Positions 1 through 11,769 of a stretch of 64,000 bases of DNA are shown here, in pieces; position 1 is the stretch's first letter; every line of letters starts with the position of its first letter. Location: positions 1,728,081 to 1,792,080 of the forward strand of contig JAPTYO010000020.1 of the NCBI GenBank assembly GCA_036873135.1. Reading direction: 5' to 3'. A model generated the notes under the pieces. It saw only the letters and a program-made list of their open reading frames with translations. It searched no databases and was not told the DNA's origin. This stretch comes from Clarkia xantiana subsp. parviflora (Eukaryota > Streptophyta > Magnoliopsida > Myrtales > Onagraceae). The position numbers and the translations under genes were made by a program.

Positions 1-964
1 CGGCAAGAGTTCGATTTGTTCTGTTCAAAGCGGTAAAATTCAGTTTGTACTTCTTGGTAATTAACTTATAGGGTTAAGAATCTATTTACAGTGTTATGTT
101 TCACTCATGTTGCGATTTGGTGTTTCATGATCAAAATGTTAATATTGACAGTTTCATTTTCATTTAAGTTTGCGGTGTCTCGGTGTGATTAGTTTAAAGA
201 AACCAATCCCGACTATCAAATTCGAGCTCTCATGCACGCTCCATTCCAGTCACCTTGTCGGACCATCACCTGAGAAGCTGGCCATGTCCGCGCCAGTCAA
301 TCTCGCTCCGTTGTCACTGAAAATCGCTTCACATGAAACGCTATTTTTTGGATATTCAAGTTTGTTGGGGGAGGGGGATTTGACGATTTTATGAAAAGTA
401 AAGAGTAATGGATTATAATGGGTGAGTGGGTTGACGAAAATGATTGAAGGGAGATAAATAGACGCGCGAAGACATCGAAAGGCAACCAAACTGAAACCTA
501 GGACTGTCCATGATAACATTTTAATCATGAGATACTAAATCACAACATGAGTGAAACCTGAGACTATAAATAAGTTTGAACTCTAACTTATATTATCACC
601 ACTAGCGGTTGTGGTACATTATTTGAGAGCGCACACACCTATACAGTTTGACTCTAGGGTTTATTAGGTTGTTGTTGGTGTTACATTGACAAAACCAATA
701 TATGTGCTGATTGTTCAAATGTATGAGATGTTTACAAATGAATACAACCGTCCGAACATTACGTATCGGGTTGACTTATGGTCGCCACTACTAACCAACA
801 CTTTTTTTCTTTTTTTAAAAAAATATTATCATCATAGACTTGTCCAAAAAAAAAACTAAAAAGAGAAGCCCATTAATTGTATCTCCATTTTTAAGCCCAG
901 TGGGCACTGGCTCACTAAGACACGTGATATGTTGAAGAAAACTGTTATTATTTTTAACAAAAAC
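1..964. other. Intergenic DNA upstream of the FkbM methyltransferase
   Basis: No gene is recognised here. The segment about 640-800, with words such as acattgacaaaaccaat and aacattacgtatcggg, resembles stretches near 4150-4260, 7800-7900 and 30830-30960, so it is probably part of a dispersed repeat. A minus-strand open frame at 528-250 has no family I can name. A poly-A/T tract lies near 800-860. Confidence 0.5.
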
Positions 965-3222
965 TAGCCGAGATCCAAATCGTCTTCATCTTCTTCTCGA
1001 AAAGCAAACAGTGTAGATCCGAAGCTCAATCCGCCATTAATTTGGTTCAGCTAAAAGTGTAAAGGATCTCTGTTTCGCCATTGCTGCTGCTAAGGCCTCG
1101 CACATTCAATCAGGATCTCCTTTCTTCTCTCGACTGTAATACAGCTGGTCGGCGATTCACTATCGTCTTGGCACGAGAGCAGAGGAAGGATTCATTAACT
1201 GCTTCCTTTCAGGTGAGATAATCAGTTCCTTCTCTAGTTAGTAGATTGTCTTCAGTGATCAATCAGTGTTTTTGGATCTGCTCTTCTAATTGGTGAAAGA
1301 ATTTCTGATAGTTGTAATTGTGGATTTAGCTTCATCTCAAGTGGGATTCATCGTCTTTGGGTTAGTATAGATGTACTTGCTGGATTACACGCTAATTGAT
1401 GGAGTCTAAACTATTGCAGAGCTTTTATACTTGAATTCGTTGTAGCATAACTCAAGAAAATAAGTTAATGCTATCCAATCTAGTTGATTGCTTGAAGTAG
1501 CAACTAAGTAAGTACACATCTCAGAATGTTAACTAAGAAAAAATGTATGCTTGTTCTTCGTGTCTAGGTTCATAGTGAGATACAAGAACCATATGTTTTG
1601 ATTTATGCATCAATATTCCATGTTGCAATTTCTTTTCTTTTTATAAGCTCGAAACTCAGTACACTAAGTTCTGATTTCTATGAGTTGTGAGGTCAGTTAT
1701 GTTCTAAATCATTTATGTTCTTCATATGCGTGGCTTGGAACCTAAGATATTAGGGGTCCAAAATAACTATGAAGAAGGTAGTAACCTTCAATTAGAAAGT
1801 TAAGAGCTTATTCCGGTGTGAAGTTAATAGTACTTTTCACTACCTTTACATTTCGCTAATGAGTTGTATCTAATGCACAAGCAGGAAATTTACATTCGGG
1901 AGTTGCTAGAATTGGTGATCCTCAACAGCAAATCCAAAGTCACCACAGTATCATTAATCATTCTCTACTTCCCTGTACATTATGAATTTCCCATAAAACC
2001 ACAACCCTCTGATCTTACCTCACCCCTTGAAAAATCAAAATTCGATAAAATTGTTTATACATGGCAAATGCATGGAAGAGAGACAAGTCCCTGAAGCTGC
2101 TCTCTCCGAAATCCTTTCTAATACTTTGCTCAGGGTCTCTTCTTCTCCTTATTCTCTTCTTCCTCTCTTCTCGCCCTTCAAATCCATATTTAAGTCCTGC
2201 TAGTAACATTAATGTAGATACCCGTTTTCAGAGTAAAGCAATCTCCCCATTTGATTGCTTCAAATCACCTCAAGGCCACCCAGTGATTGCCAACCTCGTT
2301 GAAGGCGTCAAATATCCTTTCCTCTATTCACTGTCAGATTTCGGTTCTTTGCCTGAGAAACCTCATAAGAACATTGTCAGGATGCTTAAAGGGAAGCTTT
2401 TCCGGAAACCCGACATATCAGTGACTATTCAGGAAGTTCTGGAGAGACTGAGAAGTGAAGGGAGAAATGGGTATGTTGTAGATGTTGGGGCCAATGTGGG
2501 TATGGCTAGCTTCGCTGCTGCGGTTATGGGATTTAAGGTTTTGGCATTTGAGCCTGTTTTTGAGAATTTGCAGAGGATTTGTGATGGGATTTGGTTCAAC
2601 CGAGTAGGTGAACTTGTTACTGTGTTTGAGGCTGCAACATCTGATAAGCTTGGCAATATTACCTTCCATAAGGTCAGTTTGTTTGTTTGTTTTTCTTTCT
2701 TCTGCTAGCAAAGTTGTCAATGTTGCTACTGTTTTTATGGGGTATATACCATTTTGACCAAACTAAAACTAATTCTTTGTAGCTTTTTGCTCTTTCTATA
2801 AATTAATTTAGAAGAACTCTGGATTGATTAAGAGTGTTAAATGTTTGTGGTTTATATTTCAGTTGGTTGGTCGTCTTGACAACAGTGCGGTTTCAGCCAC
2901 GGGTGCAAAACTGGCGTTCAAATCAAACGAAGAAGTAGAACTCCAAGTGAAATCGATCCCACTTGACGAAGTGATACCCGATTCAGAACCCGTGATTCTG
3001 ATCAAGATCGATGTTCAGGGATGGGAACACCATGTTCTAAAGGGAGCCACCAAGTTGCTGTCAAGAAAAGCTAGTGAAGCTCCATACTTGATATACGAAG
3101 AAGACGAACGGCTTCTCCAGGCAAGCAATAGCAGTTCGAAGGTGATTCGGGAATTTCTTCATAGCGTCGGATATAATGAGTGTACTCAGCATGGCACTGA
3201 TGCTCATTGCACCAAGAAGTGA
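965..3222 (+). CDS. FkbM-family SAM-dependent methyltransferase, type II membrane protein
   Basis: The product is a 323-residue methyltransferase-like protein. Coding exons are 2061-2672 and 2863-3222, joined in phase 0 with a GT..AG intron, and the stop is TGA. Residues 17-37 form a hydrophobic membrane anchor after a basic N-terminus, as in a Golgi or ER type II protein. Residues 137-157 hold a SAM-binding motif I (VVDVGANVGMASFAAA) followed by an acidic loop ending AFEP, and a later IDVQGWE motif is typical of the FkbM fold. The 5' leader appears to be an exon from about 965 to 1212, an intron starting GTGAGA at 1213, and an acceptor near 1884. The span therefore includes a non-coding leader whose limits are inferred. 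FkbM enzymes usually methylate sugars or small molecules; the substrate here is unknown. Confidence 0.85.
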
Positions 3223-3501
3223 AGTCGAGTTTCGATACTTAAACCACGATCTATGGCCAGTGATCCTTCAAGGTAATTATGTTCAGATTATGTGGGTAGT
3301 TAATTACGGAGAGGAACAACATTTGTTGATTGGAAAAAAGATGGTTTTGTTGAGTAAGATTTTGGAGAATGATTTTTTTGAGGTGCTTGCTCTGTCTATA
3401 TTCGTTGTTTAATTTAATTAGAGGTGAGATTTTGCATTTTTCATAACTTATGGATATGCTAGGCAATTTAAAAGAATAATTTTTGGAAATTATATTAGTA
3501 G

Positions 3502-3813
3502 CAGTGTTATCAGAATCAGACCTGATCGGCGGTCCGATCGGGTTAGAATTGGAATCAGTGCCTCCAATGGTCCGGCTCGAGCAAAAGCGGATGATGTAAA
3601 CGAACTCTAATTGAAAGCCCATTTTTCAGCGAACCGGCCGGTTCAGACTCCGTAACAAAAATAATATCAATTGGGTTTTATTTTTGTGATTTTATTAAAG
3701 TTTATTGTGTTGAAAACTCACCATATGAATCTAGAATCGATCAAATCGGGTTCGAACCGAGTTGAATCAAGAACCGGAGACTGGCTGGTTCGATCTTCGA
3801 TCTGATAACATTG
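3502..3813. mobile_element. Non-autonomous DNA element, CAGTGTTATCAGA-type ends
   Basis: This 312-bp element has terminal inverted repeats: the left end reads cagtgttatcagaatcag and the right end reads tctgataacattg, its imperfect complement. Inside are ggcggtccgatcggg and ccggccggttc. The same ends, ggcggtcc core and gatgtaaacgaac word recur in a larger copy at 63015-63768. A clean target duplication is not visible, so the superfamily is left open. Confidence 0.65.
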
Positions 3814-5150
3814 ATTAATATTATTATATTATAAAAAAAATTCATCAAAATAAAATTCGGCTAACAAATGATTCTAATTTTATCAATCATTTATCGAATA
3901 AGCCTTCTAATATAGTATAGTAATTGAACGCTTCCTCTTTTAATCAAATATCAATGAGTTTAAACTTATGGTTTTGGAAATTGCCCTTTCGGGTTGATCC
4001 GGCGGTCTCCGGTGACTTTGGGAATGGACTTTGCCAGCTGATTCGGTGCGAGTGGAGATTAATTTATTTTAGGTGATTTGTTCTTTTCCCTACATGAAGG
4101 AGGACCGGTCCTTAATAAGTCGGTCGTCTTTACTTATTAGATTGTTGGTGGTGCTACGTTGATGAAGATAGAGTATGTTTTTTTTATGTATAATTTACTC
4201 GCAAATAAATATAAGAGCCTAAATATTACATAGCGGGATTAACATAATGTCACTATTAATAGCACATTCTTTTTATTTACCAAAAAATAAAGAACTAATT
4301 CTAGAAAATAATAATGAAACTAACGCACTTACAAGTGGTAGTCGTGTCTAATGAATATGAGTGCTTATTTTTTTTTATAATTTAGTTCTGAAGTTATAGA
4401 TTCGAAATCTATCAGGTAATCATCTAACGGTGATCTAATTAAAATATCAAGTATAGTCTGGTTGATATATCGCATCAGATATATAAGAAGTAAAAATAGA
4501 CTTAATGACCAACTTCTTGTCAATACTAAACTGTTAGTAGTACAACGAGATCATTATCGATACTGACGGAATAGCACATGGGCATTTTATTTTATAAGTA
4601 TAATTGGAAATAAATAAATAAATAAAAAATCTCATACCATAATCACAAAAGTCTAAACATCACAATGATCACATAACAACATAAAGATTAACTCATTCAT
4701 TTATTTTATTTTTTCCATAAAAAAGCTCACTCATTCATTTATTTATTTTTAAATTAAATAAACGCGCTTTCTAAATTTAACCGTGAGGTTTCCCCTACTA
4801 ATACGGCGCCGTTCCAACTCTCCCTACGACATTATCTCATTTTCCGCTATATTCTCTCTCATATCCATGTGACCACCGACACATACAGCTGCATTCAATC
4901 AAGGAGATTCAATTTCAAGACACTTGCATTATCCACTGCACGTTACAACTCTTTATTCCCCTCCATCCGCCAATCATACACTGCCACCTCATCATACAGA
5001 TGTTTTACACCATACGTCAACCACGCTTTCCGTGGACCCTAACGCACTCAATCATCTCCCCTCCGCTACTTTACCTTCTTCTTCACTCCGCATTTACGTA
5101 TCACACTTCATTGCAGTTGTTCATCGAGAAATCCAATTGTCTGCTCAACA
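3814..5150. other. Intergenic, AT-rich with dispersed-repeat fragments; Ole e 1-like gene promoter
   Basis: There is no convincing coding region. The stretch 4140-4640 is two diverged pieces of a dispersed family also seen at 640-800, 7630-8040, 30600-30990, 45463-45545 and 50400-50480. Shared words include attcgaaatctat, ctaattaaaatatcaag, gcatcagatatataag and catagcgggat. The family may be tRNA-derived (SINE-like), but box A and box B are weak. From about 4800 onward the sequence is C-rich and is likely promoter and leader of the gene starting at 5151. Confidence 0.4.
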
Positions 5151-6845
5151 ATGGCGAAACTAGCGTTGATGCTGTTCGCTCTCTTCGTCCTCCCCGCTAT
5201 CGCCGTGGCCGCTCGTCCTACCAAAGATGCTCTCGTGTTGAAAGGAAGAGTCTACTGTGAGAAATGCCAAGCCGGTTTTGAGACCACCGCCTCAGACTAC
5301 ATTCCCGGTAAGAAATGCTTCGTTTGAATCGATGATGACAATTATTTGACTAGGATGGAAGGGATGCATCTAGTTCCGAGAGTGAGCTGTAGATCTAGTG
5401 CTCGATTATCAGATCTAGTCGATTTCTTATATCTCATAGTCTATTGCATGATTTGTATTCTTTAGTAGATGTGATGTTCCTCTTGATCGTAATAGTATGT
5501 GATTTGATGCGATACGATGATGCTTCTTTTAGTTGCGGATGGTTTTCTGGCGTAATCAAGTGAAGCTAGATAAATTCATATCTCTCATTATTGGAAATGG
5601 TGTATATTCAATCTGTTCTTGTTTCTGCTCAAGAATTTGATAGTATTAGTATGAGTGGCCTACGCGGTGGTTAAGATAATTCATTAGTGAGACTGCTCAT
5701 TTGAGTTCAATCTTACTGTGTTTATTGCACAATCTTGGCTGGAATTCGGATGTTTTAGATGCGATAGGCTAATTTTTCCTTATAATCGATTAAGCAGTCT
5801 TGTACTCCTGTTCAGTGTAGCTAGATAGGCCAAATTTTGTTAGGATCTGCTGTGTGTTCAATGTGTCACGTGTATAGTCCAGAGAAATCTCCATGGTGGT
5901 TAAACTAATCTAAGTCTAGTGAGGTTGCTGCTTTGAATTCAATCTAGTTTCTATCAAATATGAATGAATAAGCATCAATGCTTGTTCTTTCCAGATAAGA
6001 ACTTCATTTTTCAATTGCATTTTTATCTTGATACGGATCAAAGCTTGTTCTTTCTGGACAAGAACTTAATTCTTCCATTGCATTTTTAATTTATTATCTT
6101 GATACTTGTCAAAGCTTGTTCTTTCTAGGTAAGAACTTGTTTTTCAATTGCATTTTAATCTTGATACGTATCAAAGCTTGTTCTTTCTGGATAAGAAGTT
6201 CATTCTTCAATTGCATTTTAATCTTGATACGTATCAAAGCTTGTTCTTTCTGGACAAGAACTTCAATTTTCAATTGCATTAATATCTTGATACATATCGA
6301 AGCTTGTTCTTTTTGGATAAGAACTTCGTCTTTCAATTGCATTTTAATCTTCATATGTATCAAAGCTTGTTCTTTCTGGATAAGAACTTCATTTTTCAAT
6401 TGCATTATTATCTCTTAATACTTATCGAAGCTTGTTCTTTCTAGATAAGAACTTCATTTGTCAATTGCATTTTGATCTTGATCTTACTGAACTGACTATT
6501 ACTTGATGATTAGGTGCCAAGGTGAGCATTGAATGTAAGAACAGGTTGACAAGGGAACTCCTTTACAAGAAAGAGTGCACCACCGACCAAACCGGAACAT
6601 ACACAGCATATGTGACCGAAGACCACGGTGACCAAGAGTGCGATGCCGTCCTAGTGAGCAGCCCACTGGCCTACTGCTCCACCCCATCAGCGGGTCGTGA
6701 CCGTGCTCGTGTTATCCTCACCCGTAACAACGGGATCTCCACGAATGACCGGTTTGCCAACAACATGGGTTTCTTGATCGATGAACCAATGGCCGGGTGT
6801 ACCCAGATACTCCAGCAATATGTTGAGACTGAGGAGGATGTGTAA
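5151..6845 (+). CDS. Ole e 1-like secreted protein
   Basis: The protein has 162 residues and two coding exons, 5151-5307 and 6514-6845, joined in phase 1. The N-terminus MAKLALMLFALFVLPAIAVA is a signal peptide, so the product should enter the secretory pathway and act in the cell wall or apoplast. The family signature KGRVYCEKC lies just after it. Further cysteines in IECK, KECTT, QECDA, AYCST and GCTQ match the conserved disulfide pattern. Length is normal for the family, and the start is the first ATG before the signal peptide. Family members occur in pollen and many other tissues; their biochemical role is poorly defined. The intron carries a 63-bp tandem repeat. Residue pattern and neighbourhood resemble Arabidopsis At1g78040 (recalled, not searched). 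Confidence 0.92.
5980..6482. repeat. Eight-copy ~63-bp minisatellite in the Ole e 1-like intron
   Basis: The word cttgttctt recurs at about 5981, 6044, 6115, 6177, 6240, 6303, 6366 and 6431, mostly 62-65 bp apart. Each unit contains gataagaacttcat, tttcaattgcatt and tcttgatacgtatc. The array ends about 30 bp before the acceptor of exon 2. Open frames on both strands through it (such as 6109-6405) are by-products of the repeat. Confidence 0.9.
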
Positions 6846-8400
6846 GCTTTTCTTGCTGGAGAAAACTACTGCTATTAGATTTGTTCTTGGTTTGATATTA
6901 TTAGCTCTCCTTTGTTAATCTTTGGTACTCATGTTCTGATGAGTTGTAACGCTATTCTGCTGTTCTATAAATCTATTATGTCCTGTCCTTTGTGTTGGTA
7001 TGAAAATAGAATTGTATTGCCTTCAATACTTTATTGAAGTCTCAGTGTTATTAAGAGATTCCGGAAAATGGAGAATAGCAAGGATGTTATTCATTTTTTA
7101 TTACCTAATTTATATTCTTTAAAGTACATTTACTTATACTTAAGTAATAATACGTAAAGTTAAGTAATAATACGTAAAGTCGTAAAGTGCACGTAGACAA
7201 TATTTGTTTTGAAATCTTATTACTTAAATATATTTTTTAAATATATTTTATTATTAATTTTTTTATCAATCACTAATAAGATATTAGCATTAAGGAATAT
7301 GTTACGTAAAAATATGTGGATTCTACTTTTAGGAATGTTATGTAAATCCATTGTAGCATGTTTGTATTCATTTTACATAAAAAAATCACATTTAAGTAAT
7401 ATTATTATGTAATATCATTGTGGATACTCTGAGACAAATTACAAACTGTGCAATTAATAATATTTGATTAAACTTATTTTTTAAAAAATATATACATTCT
7501 CTCTTAATATAATAAATACAACAAATCCGACTATATTTTAGCAAACTCCTTCACAATTGCAACTTTTTAGTAAAAGTAATAAATTAACTGTGATTATTAA
7601 TATATATAAACATAATGTTAAGAATATTTAATTTCATGTGGTTTGACTCTAAAATTTCAGGTTCGAAACTACTTAGAGAATTATCTCATGATGATCTCAT
7701 TAAAATATGAAATTACGTTTGACCCACATACCGCGTTAAATATAAACGAAGACAAGTAGAACTAAATTTAATGAGTCGACATCTTAACTATATCAAGATG
7801 TTGGCGAAGGGTTTACATTGACAGAGTCAATGCATACGCGAGTTATTCACTAAGCTTTGTGTGACACCAGAACATGAGTAAAATAATCTAAACATTACGT
7901 AACCATGTATTATGGTACAGTGGTTCAACATGTCACATTTAATCAAAAGATTATATTAGAGATTCAAACGTCATTAAGAACCTAAAAATAAAATAATATT
8001 CATAGTTAGTGAGTTGTGTCTACCACCACTAGCTTATTTCTTTTATTAGAAATAAACATATATCTACAATAATTACCCAAGATTCTATGTCTAATCTTCG
8101 AATAGTTTTCCTCTTTACTAGTAATAAAAATTAGTAAGTTCAATATTTTCTAGTGAACTCCAATATATACATAATAATATAAATAATAATAGAGTTTCTT
8201 TTTAATGCTGAAATCAATTTTTTTAATATTTTTTAAATATCAATTTACCATAAGATTCATTTGTTTTCTTTTCCCAATATAATGTGCATTAAGGACCATT
8301 ACATTACTAATTATACTAATTACTAATAATGAACAAATAATGTTGTAATATATAAAAATAAAAAATAAAATAGGGGGATCCAAAAGGAGCCCAATGTAAG
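6846..8400. other. Intergenic AT-rich DNA between the Ole e 1-like and PGM genes
   Basis: No gene is seen. The 3' UTR of the preceding gene probably ends near 7020. A decayed GAGCATCC-type element occupies about 7100-7430. The segment 7630-8040 is a diverged copy of the dispersed family noted at 4340-4640, with ggttcgaaactact and catctaaacattacgtaa-like words. The remainder is low-complexity A/T. Confidence 0.45.
7100..7430. mobile_element. Degenerate GAGCATCC-type MITE copy
   Basis: This stretch aligns by eye with the complete element at 19214-19630. Shared words are attctttaaagt, taagtaataatacgtaaa, attacttaaatatatttt, ataagatattagcatta and aaggaatgttatgtaaa. The right end reads tgtaatatcattgtggatactct. 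The left terminal repeat is not recognisable, so the boundary is approximate. Confidence 0.55.
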
Positions 8401-11400
8401 TGGTCTCTCTCGTCAAGAATCGGCCACCTTCAGAACAGAGCTCAATATAACATATGCGCAGTTCTTGCTCTGAATTCGCCAACCATTTTCTTCTATATTT
8501 TCGTGGTATCCGCCTCCTTGTCTCTCTCTCTCTCTTCTCCATCTCCTTCTCCGTCAGCTCCTTAGTAATCTGCAAATCAATTTTCGCACTTTTCCTGTCT
8601 CGGCACTTCCGCTGCTGCCTATAAAACCAGGTACTATTTTTAATCCTTAATTCCTCGTATTCGGTTTTTTTTTCTGGGGATTCCAGCTTTTAGGCGTCTT
8701 TCCTCTGTATTTGTTTGATCTAGTGAGAGATGTTCGTTTATTTGATGCTTTTCACTATTTGTTCGTAGCTAATTAAGTTTTTTTTTATTGGGTTTCGGAG
8801 AAACCAATGTTGTGTTGAGCTGCTGCCTGGGTTTGTAACACTAATCTCATAGTTGTTCTAACATAATCTTGATAAATGTAATTTGATTAGACGAATATCA
8901 GTTATAATCTGCTTCTTGAATTTGTTTCATTCAAATGTACATGTACACCTGGTGTCTGCATTGATAAAGTTTGAATTTTTTTTGCTTGGTAATTCCAGAA
9001 TGGCTGCCACTATGTTAAATCAAGCATTTGGGTCGGTTCGAGTTCATCAATGCTGCAACAATCCTCGAGATATTCGAGAATTCGGAAGTCTCTCCCTGAA
9101 ATTGCCTTCAGGAGATTCCAAATCTGATAATAGAAGGTTAAGATCAGAAATTTTTAGGTCTTGTTCTTGCATTAGGGCCACTACTAAACAGGCTGATCCT
9201 GTAGCAACCCCTTCAAAAAACACTAATTTGATGTCGGATTCCCGAAAGAAATCAAGTAAGCACATTTATACAAGGCCGTGTATGTAGATTCTTCATATTT
9301 GATGATCGAGGATTCTTATGATGCATTCTTGTCATAAAGTTCTTTTGATAGTTTTAGTGTGAATTTTTGTAATTTTGTTCGTAAAAAGTTTATTTGATAG
9401 TTTTAGTTTGAATTTTTGTAATGTTGTTCGTAATTTCTGCTGCAGATGAAGCAGCTTTGATCCTCATTCGCCACGGTGAGTCTTTGTGGAATGAAAAGAA
9501 CCTATTCACAGGCTGTGTTGATGTTCCACTTACAAAGAAAGGCATAGAAGAAGCAATTGAAGCCGGAAAACGAATCAGCAACATTCCCGTTGATGTAATC
9601 TTTACTTCTGCATTAATCCGTGCTCAGATGACTGCCATGCTTGCTATGACTCAGCATCGCCGCAAAAAAGTAATATCTCAATCCCATGCCTATCAAGAAG
9701 CATTTATACCACAAGCTCGTTTTTTTTTTTTCTGTATCTATATTTCGCTCTTGATCTTAGATAATCTCAAATATTGCTGAAAAGTCTAATGTCGAGGATG
9801 ATTAAGAAATACTTCGCAGTATGCAATCATTGTTTATGAAATGGGTTGGATGGATATTCGTCCGGATACCAAAGTTGATTAGATCGAATAGAATGAAGTA
9901 CATTACATCTAAAACAAGTGAAGTATCCGCAACTCAAATTAAAGCCATGAAACAAGTAGCTGGAAAGTTAAAATTGGGATTCTAATCCAACAAAGATCCA
10001 ATTTTGAAAATTTTCTTATCATTATTTCCTCAGAATGCAAAATGTTGATATGGTACCTACTGCAGGTGCCAGTTGTTTTGCACGATGAGAACGAGAGAGC
10101 TCGGGTTTGGAGTGAAATATACAGTGAAGATACCAAAAAGCAGTCCATTCCAGTTCTAACTGCCTGGCAATTGAATGAAAGAATGTAATAACAGTTCTAC
10201 TATATCCACTACTTAATTAATCTATTCATCCTTCCCGGCACTAATAAATACTGTTAATTGTTCAGGTATGGTGAATTACAGGGTCTGAATAAGCAGGAAA
10301 CAGCGGACAGATACGGAAAAGAACAAGTTCACGAGTGGCGTCGAAGTTACGATATTCCTCCACCAAATGGAGAGAGTTTAGAGATGTGTGCTGAGAGAGC
10401 TGTTGCTTATTTTAGAAACCAGGTTTTGTTTTGAATTCTCAATAGATAAGAGTTGACACCATTATTTATCGTTCATCGGTATTTATGTAAGTAATATTGT
10501 GCTGCAGATCGAACCTCAACTTTCGTCGGGAAAGAATGTCATGATCGCCGCTCATGGAAATTCGTTGAGAGCCATAATAATGTACCTTGACAAATTGACA
10601 TCTCAAGAGGTAAAAAAATATGCTTACTCTCATATCATTGTAGAGTGGAGATTCATTTGATGTTTTGATTATGGTACTAGCTTGTTAAAGCAAACATTTT
10701 GGTGATGATTAGGTTATCAGCTTAGAACTATCAACTGGAATACCGATGCTTTACATATTCAAAGAAGGCAAATTCATCAGGAGAGGAAGCCCGGCAGCCC
10801 CAACTGAGGCCGGCGTGTATGCTTATACAAAGGTAAGCCAGCTCTATTATATTATCAACGGTTAAGAACCTAAAAACAGTTTCAACTATAGACTCTGTTG
10901 ATAATTGCTGACCCATATTGAAAATGTCGATATTCAGTGTCCCAACTATCAAATTTGTTGCTTTCCACTTTTTACGATTGATTTTTGGGCTAAAAATTGG
11001 TGTTTTAAGCAATAAAAACATATTTGTTTTCCACTTTTCTGAAGTATCAGATTTGTTGCTCATGGTTTATGCTTATTTGATGTTTAAAAAACATGTTTTT
11101 GGTCCGTCAATTTTGAGAGAAAAAAGTGAAAATCAACCAATCAGATAGTTGAGACACCGAAAATCAACATTTTAAATTTGAGACAGCGATAATCAACATG
11201 ACGTATAGTTGGAACTGTTTTTAGGCTCTTAACATTATTATCAATGGACCACTTTTAAAATTATACGAACATAAACATTATCTTACTGATGATTCTACAT
11301 ATTTGTGTATCAAATCAAGTTGGGTGACTTGAAAAGGTTGAACTTTAAAAATTTTCTACAATTGGTCATCATTTTTCCATTAACTAGGAAATAATTTTGC

Positions 11401-11769
11401 TATAGTCCTTCCACTTTGATTAATGACATGCTATGTTCGTCTGATCCGGTATGATTATTATGAATCAAGATTCCAAAATTCAGCTATGACTCGAACTTTA
11501 TGACAGAGTTTGGCTCAGTATCGCCAAAAGTTGGATGAAATGTTGCAGTAGCTTGCTAACTACCATGGCTTACTTACTTCCTTGCTGAGTATATAAAACA
11601 TCAGGTTAGCTATTAATTAATCCATGTATTTATAGAAGAAGGGTGTTTGTGTATGATCCTTTTCCATTGCTCAATGTCTCGCCTTTCGTTTTCTGGGTTA
11701 CGGCTTTTGGCTTTCCAGGTACGGCAATTCGACGACATGAATGAAGAAAACTCGAGATATGAACAGTAG
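8400..11769 (+). CDS. 2,3-bisphosphoglycerate-dependent phosphoglycerate mutase, plastid-type
   Basis: The enzyme should interconvert 3- and 2-phosphoglycerate in glycolysis, or act in the plastid. Seven coding exons (9000-9255, 9446-9669, 10066-10184, 10266-10422, 10508-10609, 10713-10832, 11719-11769) keep frame and give 342 residues, with the stop TAG at 11767. The first ~70 residues are Ser/Arg-rich and look like a chloroplast transit peptide. The mature part opens with [19 protein letters not shown], the RHG phosphohistidine motif. The second catalytic histidine is in [10 protein letters not shown], and the [11 protein letters not shown] segment is typical of bacterial GpmA-type enzymes. 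A leader intron runs from 8631 to 8998; the leader start at about 8400 is inferred. The last intron carries an MITE. Neighbourhood and family suggest At1g22170/At1g78050 as relatives (recalled). Confidence 0.93.
10860..11236. mobile_element. Mutator-type MITE in the last PGM intron (GGTTAAGAACCTA ends)
   Basis: The left end ggttaagaacctaaaaacag is mirrored at the right by aactgtttttaggctcttaac. Inner parts are also complementary (gtgtcccaactatc against gatagttgagacacc). Flanks attatcaac and attatcaat form a 9-bp target duplication with one mismatch. The element is 377 bp and carries no coding sequence. It belongs with the GGGTTAA-ended group at 41075, 47769, 60482 and 61942. Confidence 0.75.

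Noticed and set aside
250..528. Minus-strand 92-codon frame near the window start
   Set aside because: It could be an exon edge of an unseen gene, but there is no recognisable family and splice context is unclear.
6109..6418. Repetitive open frames on both strands in the Ole e 1-like intron
   Set aside because: The 63-bp tandem array lacks stops in these frames; no start context or similarity.
8240..8575. Minus-strand frame of 111 codons rich in Arg/Glu
   Set aside because: It is the reverse of the pyrimidine-rich leader (tctctctc) of the PGM gene; composition explains it and no family is recognised.
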